Of a DNA stretch of 24,700 nt, positions 21,334 to 24,700 are shown piece after piece. Under the pieces are notes generated by a model. That model did no database searches. It saw only the letters and a program-made list of their open reading frames with translations, and had not been told where the DNA came from. Both the position numbers and the translations under genes were made by a program. How positions within the stretch are numbered: position 1 is the stretch's first letter; the number at the start of each line of letters is the position of its first letter. This stretch comes from Patescibacteria group bacterium (GTDB lineage: Bacteria; Patescibacteriota; Microgenomatia; UBA10105; UBA927): contig DPYI01000002.1 of NCBI GenBank assembly GCA_003545435.1, positions 6,568-31,267 on the forward strand. Reading direction: 5' to 3'.

Positions 21334-22772
21334 AACACAACACCCGATATTTTACAACATTTCTGTTTTTAATCATTACCGTCATAAGCATTGCCGTACG
21401 GCTTTGGAAAATTGATCAGCCGATTGCTGACTGGCATAGTTTCCGTCAGGCAGATACGGCATCTGTGGCCCGTATATTTACTGCAAGAGGCATTGATCTT
21501 CTGCACCCCCGGTATCATGATCTGTCTAACATCCAGTCCGGTAAGGATAATCCTCAGGGGTGGCGCATGGTGGAGTTCCCTCTCTACCAGGGCATAGCAG
21601 CACGTGTATATACGATAATTCCCTTTGTATCTATAGAAATCTATCTTAGGCTTATTACCATCCTATGCTCAACACTTACGGGATTATTGTTGGGAATTAT
21701 GGTCATCCGAAGAACGACAGTATTTACCGGGCTTATGACGTTTTTGGCATACGCAATACTCCCATACGGCATTTTTTACGGAAGGGCAGTGCTCCCGGAT
21801 CCGTTTATGGTATTTTTGAGCATTTTGAGCGTGTTTCTTCTTGATACGAAAGGTCAAGATATATCGTGGATGACAACAGTGATAAGCGGAGTTATTGCAG
21901 CCCTGGCATTATTAGTCAAACCTCAGGCGGCATTTCTTTTACTTCCGGTTTTAGCACTTTTTTCCATCCGTCCCATCACAGGTAACAAAATTTTAAAATT
22001 TTTATTATGGGGATCGATCAGTGTCATTCCCTTTATCCTTTGGCGCATATGGATACAACAGTATCCTGAAGGAATACCGGTGTTTGACTGGCTTCTGAAT
22101 CAGAACGGAATTCGTTTCAAAGGCGCATGGTTTTTTTGGCTATTTGCCGACCGGATCGGGAGGCTCATCCTTGGGTATTGGGGGCTTATACTATTTGGAT
22201 TAGGATTGGTTGTTGTAAACAAAAAAGAAGGAATGTTCTTCCTTCTCATCTTAATAGGATCACTTCTCTATCTAGTCGTTATTGCCGGAGGAAACGTCCA
22301 GCACGATTATTATCAGATACTTCTTCTTCCCGTTATATCCATATATACCAGCATAGGATTTGCATATCTTTGGAATCAGAAAGAGAAAGAACGAAGCAGA
22401 ATCGGAAGCAGATGTCTTGCTATCATCTCCGTTTTATTTCTTCTTTCATTTTCCTGGTATACCGTCAGAACGTATTATTGGATTAACCGTCCGGAGATTA
22501 TCGAAGCGGGCGTTGCTGCGGATAAACTTTTGCCGGTGGATGCTAAGGTGATTGCTGCCTATAACGGCGATACGACATTTCTCTATCAGACAAAAAGGAC
22601 AGGATGGCCTTTAAATTTTGATATTGATAAGAAAATTTCCATGGGAGCTACGCACTACATAACCGTATCGCCAACCGATGCGGATCTGGAGACAAAGGAG
22701 TTAGCCCAAAAATATACGGTGTTAGTGCGTAACGATAAATACGCGATTATTGATTTAACGAGAAAAAAGTAG
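21330..22772 (+). CDS. GT39/ArnT-like GT-C glycosyltransferase
   Basis: 480 aa. TM1 (about 8-25) is followed by DWHSFRQADTASVAR (34-48), in which D34 and the R-Q-A-D segment are the PMT-family first-loop motif. VEFPLYQGIA and then GRAVLPDPFMVFLS and LLVKPQAAF follow, all typical of ArnT/PMT_2-type proteins. About ten helices precede a C-terminal extracytoplasmic tail of ~110 residues (GVAADKLLPVDAKVIAAYNGD... ending VRNDKYAIIDL). Such enzymes use polyprenyl-phosphate sugars as donors outside the membrane. Its ATG overlaps the stop of the fusion gene (ATGA), so the two are probably co-translated. Which sugar is used is unknown. Confidence 0.83.
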   Translation: MKHNTRYFTTFLFLIITVISIAVRLWKIDQPIADWHSFRQADTASVARIFTARGIDLLHPRYHDLSNIQSGKDNPQGWRMVEFPLYQGIAARVYTIIPFVSIEIYLRLITILCSTLTGLLLGIMVIRRTTVFTGLMTFLAYAILPYGIFYGRAVLPDPFMVFLSILSVFLLDTKGQDISWMTTVISGVIAALALLVKPQAAFLLLPVLALFSIRPITGNKILKFLLWGSISVIPFILWRIWIQQYPEGIPVFDWLLNQNGIRFKGAWFFWLFADRIGRLILGYWGLILFGLGLVVVNKKEGMFFLLILIGSLLYLVVIAGGNVQHDYYQILLLPVISIYTSIGFAYLWNQKEKERSRIGSRCLAIISVLFLLSFSWYTVRTYYWINRPEIIEAGVAADKLLPVDAKVIAAYNGDTTFLYQTKRTGWPLNFDIDKKISMGATHYITVSPTDADLETKELAQKYTVLVRNDKYAIIDLTRKK

Positions 22773-22780
22773 GGAGTATG

Positions 22781-22851
22781 TAGTTTATAGTTCATAGATC
22801 TAAAATGCTGTACGAGCGATTTCTATAAACTACGAACGATTAACTATGAAC
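22781..22851. repeat. low-complexity inverted repeats overlapping the start of the second GT4 gene
   Basis: TAGTTTATAG (22781-22790) is a perfect reverse complement of CTATAAACTA (22823-22832). GTTCATAG (22790-22797) is a perfect reverse complement of CTATGAAC (22844-22851), which contains the ATG at 22846. The 73-base gap holds no gene. Folding of the second pair would bury the start codon. The 11-mer ATAGTTCATAG also occurs after uxs at 13657-13667. Confidence 0.7.
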
Positions 22852-24030
22852 GTCTTATTTATATCTGCAGTACTACCGTATCCACTTCACTCCGGCGGGC
22901 AGGTCCGTCTGTATAACCTCCTGAAACTCCTATCCCGTAAGCATGACATAACACTTTTTTCCTTTATCCGAAACGAAAACGAACGGCAGTATGTGAAAGA
23001 GCTGTCGTTTATCAAAAAAATAAAGCTTTTTTACAGAGGGCGGGCATGGCAGCCGAAATACATCCTCCGGAGTCTCACAAGCCCGCTTCCATTGCTTCTG
23101 TCTTCCTATGAAAATCAGGAAATGAAAGAAGATATCAGACAGGAATTAGAGAACAATCACTATAGCCTTATTCATTGTGAGCCGTTTTATGTCTGTCCGT
23201 CATTGCCGGAAGATCTTCCGTGTCCGATGGTTATTGCGGAACACAACATTGAATATGAGATATATGAGTCGTATGTCCAACAATTTCCTATTTCATTTTT
23301 CCGACCATTTTTACATACGGATGTAACGAAGATTAAAAAACAAGAAAAAGCGGTTTGGGGAAAAGCGCATACCATAATTGCCGTATCAGGGCATGATGCA
23401 TCGGTCATCAGGTCATCCGTTGGTGAAAAAGGGGTTACTGTTATCCCAAACGGCGTTGACACCACATATTTTTCGTATGAAAAAAAATTATTCAACAAAA
23501 AAAATCCGAGATTTCTTTTTGTGGGAAATTTTCTCTGGATACCGAATGTAAAGGCGGTTCAGCGGCTGATAAGAGCAATTTGGCCAAAAGTTATCAGGGG
23601 GATGCCCCGCGGACATCTTACGATCGTCGGAAAACATCTTTCTTTACAATTGCAGGAAAAAGCCAGGGAATTGCATATTGAGTATAAGGAGTATGGAGGG
23701 GATATCCGGGATGCGTACAAATCGTCTGATATTCTTCTGGCTCCTATGACCATATCCGGAGGTACGAAATTTAAAATACTTGAGGCAATGGCGTCGGGGT
23801 GTTTGGTCATAACGACAAAAGATGGCATGGAGGGAATCGACGCGGAAAAAGATACGCACGTTCTTGAGGCAGAGACGGCATCAGATTATCTTAGTCGCAT
23901 TCAGTCCGTATTGGGGAATCCTAAAAAATTTCAGACCATGACCCAAAAAGCCAGATCGCTTATCGAATCGCAGTATGACTGGAAATTGAGCGCAGAAAAG
24001 CAAGCCGAAGTCTGGGAGCATACAAAATGA
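22846..24030 (+). CDS. GT4 family glycosyltransferase
   Basis: 394 aa, GT-B fold. The N-terminal domain starts MNVLFISAVLPYPLHSGGQVRLYNLL, with the G-G-x-x-R-x-Y-x-L acceptor loop, and includes CPMVIAEHNIEYEIYESY and HTIIAVSGHDASVI. The interdomain turn is VIPNGVDTTYF. The donor domain begins FLFVGNFLWIPNVKAV and carries SGGTKFKILEAMASGCLVITT, in which E313 follows the G-G-T-K-x-K-I-L pattern. This resembles GT4 enzymes of exopolysaccharide and PEP-CTERM-type loci (mannosyl/glucosyl transfer). It is less similar to the GT4 at 15699, which has the classical E-G-F-G-L-P motif. The ATG lies in a repeat arm without a Shine-Dalgarno sequence. The stop overlaps the next start (ATGA). Confidence 0.88.
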   Translation: MNVLFISAVLPYPLHSGGQVRLYNLLKLLSRKHDITLFSFIRNENERQYVKELSFIKKIKLFYRGRAWQPKYILRSLTSPLPLLLSSYENQEMKEDIRQELENNHYSLIHCEPFYVCPSLPEDLPCPMVIAEHNIEYEIYESYVQQFPISFFRPFLHTDVTKIKKQEKAVWGKAHTIIAVSGHDASVIRSSVGEKGVTVIPNGVDTTYFSYEKKLFNKKNPRFLFVGNFLWIPNVKAVQRLIRAIWPKVIRGMPRGHLTIVGKHLSLQLQEKARELHIEYKEYGGDIRDAYKSSDILLAPMTISGGTKFKILEAMASGCLVITTKDGMEGIDAEKDTHVLEAETASDYLSRIQSVLGNPKKFQTMTQKARSLIESQYDWKLSAEKQAEVWEHTK

Positions 24031-24700
24031 AAGAACGTATTGATGTATCGATTATTATCCTCACGTATAACACACGTACATTAACACTGCAGTGCCTTCA
24101 GTCATTATCCGAAACGGCATGGGGAGATGTAACGAAAGAAATCATTGTCGTTGATAATGCCTCAAACGATGCAACAGTTGATAGTATTAATAAATTATAT
24201 TCTGATGTTATTCTGGTGAGAAATTCTAAAAATCTCGGATTTGCTAAGGCAAATAATATCGGTATTCGAAGAGCCAAAGGCAGGTATATTCTGCTTCTGA
24301 ATTCCGATACGGAAGTGGAAAAAGATTCAATTCCGGCCATGATTGCATTTATGGACTCGCATCCGAAAGCAGGAGTTTCTACCCCTAGGGTACTTTTATC
24401 AGACGGAACGTTGGATCCGGCCTGTCATCGGGGATTCCCCAACCCTTGGGCAGCATTTACCTATATGAGCGGACTGGAACGCCTTTTTCCAAAAAGCCGG
24501 CTCTTTAGTCAATACCATTTGGGATATAAAACCATGACTCTTGCCCACACCATTGATGTCCCAAGCGGAGCATTTTTTCTGGTGCGAAGAGTTGTGATTG
24601 ACCAAGTCGGCATGTTGGATGAGGATTATTTCATGTACGGAGAGGATATAGATTGGGCATATAGGATAAAAGAGAAAGGATGGGAGATCTGGTTTAATCC
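24027..24700 (+). CDS. GT2 glycosyltransferase, rhamnosyltransferase-like (3' end outside window)
   Basis: An open frame runs from the ATG at 24027 to the right edge (224 complete codons visible). It shows VSIIILTYNTRTLTLQCLQS (7-26), IIVVDNASNDATV (about 39-51), KNLGFAKANNIGI, YILLLNSDTEVEKDS, VPSGAFFLVRR and MYGEDIDWAYRIKEKGW. These are the WbbL/rhamnosyltransferase-like GT2 motifs (N-x-G-F-x-x-A-N-N, L-N-S-D-T-E with its DxD, G-E-D-x-D-x-x-x-R). It is a paralogue of the GT2 at 17439, with the same motifs in the same order. The ATG overlaps the GT4 stop, so the plus-strand operon continues beyond the window. The missing part is the C-terminal ~60-80 residues if the length is usual for the family. 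Confidence 0.87.
   Translation, partial: MKERIDVSIIILTYNTRTLTLQCLQSLSETAWGDVTKEIIVVDNASNDATVDSINKLYSDVILVRNSKNLGFAKANNIGIRRAKGRYILLLNSDTEVEKDSIPAMIAFMDSHPKAGVSTPRVLLSDGTLDPACHRGFPNPWAAFTYMSGLERLFPKSRLFSQYHLGYKTMTLAHTIDVPSGAFFLVRRVVIDQVGMLDEDYFMYGEDIDWAYRIKEKGWEIWFN

Noticed and set aside
1..24700. Defence system, phage, integrase or toxin-antitoxin genes
   Set aside because: All recognisable proteins are glycan-related or small membrane proteins. No nuclease, transposase, helicase or integrase motifs were found in the translated frames.

Overview
This window is one dense cell-surface glycan biosynthesis locus. The source is probably an uncultivated bacterium of the Candidate Phyla Radiation (Patescibacteria), most likely Microgenomates-like. 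That placement is an inference. It rests on the gene mix (DPM1-like GT2 next to a DUF2304 protein, DUF2142 and many GT-C membrane proteins), on near-absent Shine-Dalgarno sequences with ATGA stop/start overlaps, on AT-rich repetitive words in the few intergenic gaps, and on a TGTCATTGCGA-ended palindromic repeat. TGA is a normal stop here, so the recoded-UGA candidate lineages (Gracilibacteria/Absconditabacteria) are unlikely. No rRNA, tRNA, CRISPR array, transposase or phage gene was seen. No gap between genes exceeds about 155 bases.

Layout. Bases 1-5105 hold the tail of an HlpA-like glycosyltransferase, a polyprenyl-phosphate-sugar-synthase-like GT2, a methyltransferase, a DUF2304 membrane protein, another GT2 whose coding sequence contains a 7-bp tandem repeat, and a DUF2142 membrane protein split in two by an apparent frameshift. 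Bases 5112-12694 hold a zinc-ribbon methyltransferase and three large polytopic GT-C-like proteins (984, 586 and 629 aa). Bases 12700-15063 hold sugar-nucleotide enzymes: a UDP-glucuronate decarboxylase (UDP-xylose synthase) and GalE. Between these two lie an 80-bp palindromic repeat and a 75-aa membrane protein. Bases 15074-15637 hold the only minus-strand gene, a GT4 glycosyltransferase reduced to its N-terminal half. Bases 15699-24700 run on the plus strand again: GT4, hexapeptide-repeat acetyltransferase, GT2, a 1011-aa O-antigen-ligase/GT-C fusion, a GT39-type protein, a second GT4, and a GT2 cut by the right edge.

How the genes may work together (inference). The epimerase and decarboxylase supply UDP-galactose and UDP-xylose. 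The GT2 and GT4 enzymes build an oligosaccharide at the inner face of the membrane, decorated by the acetyltransferase and methyltransferases. The DPM1-like GT2 loads sugars on polyprenyl phosphate, and the GT-C proteins use those carriers outside the membrane. The ligase/polymerase domain assembles or attaches the product. No Wzx flippase, ABC exporter, initiating phosphoglycosyltransferase or UDP-glucose dehydrogenase is present, so those steps must be encoded elsewhere.
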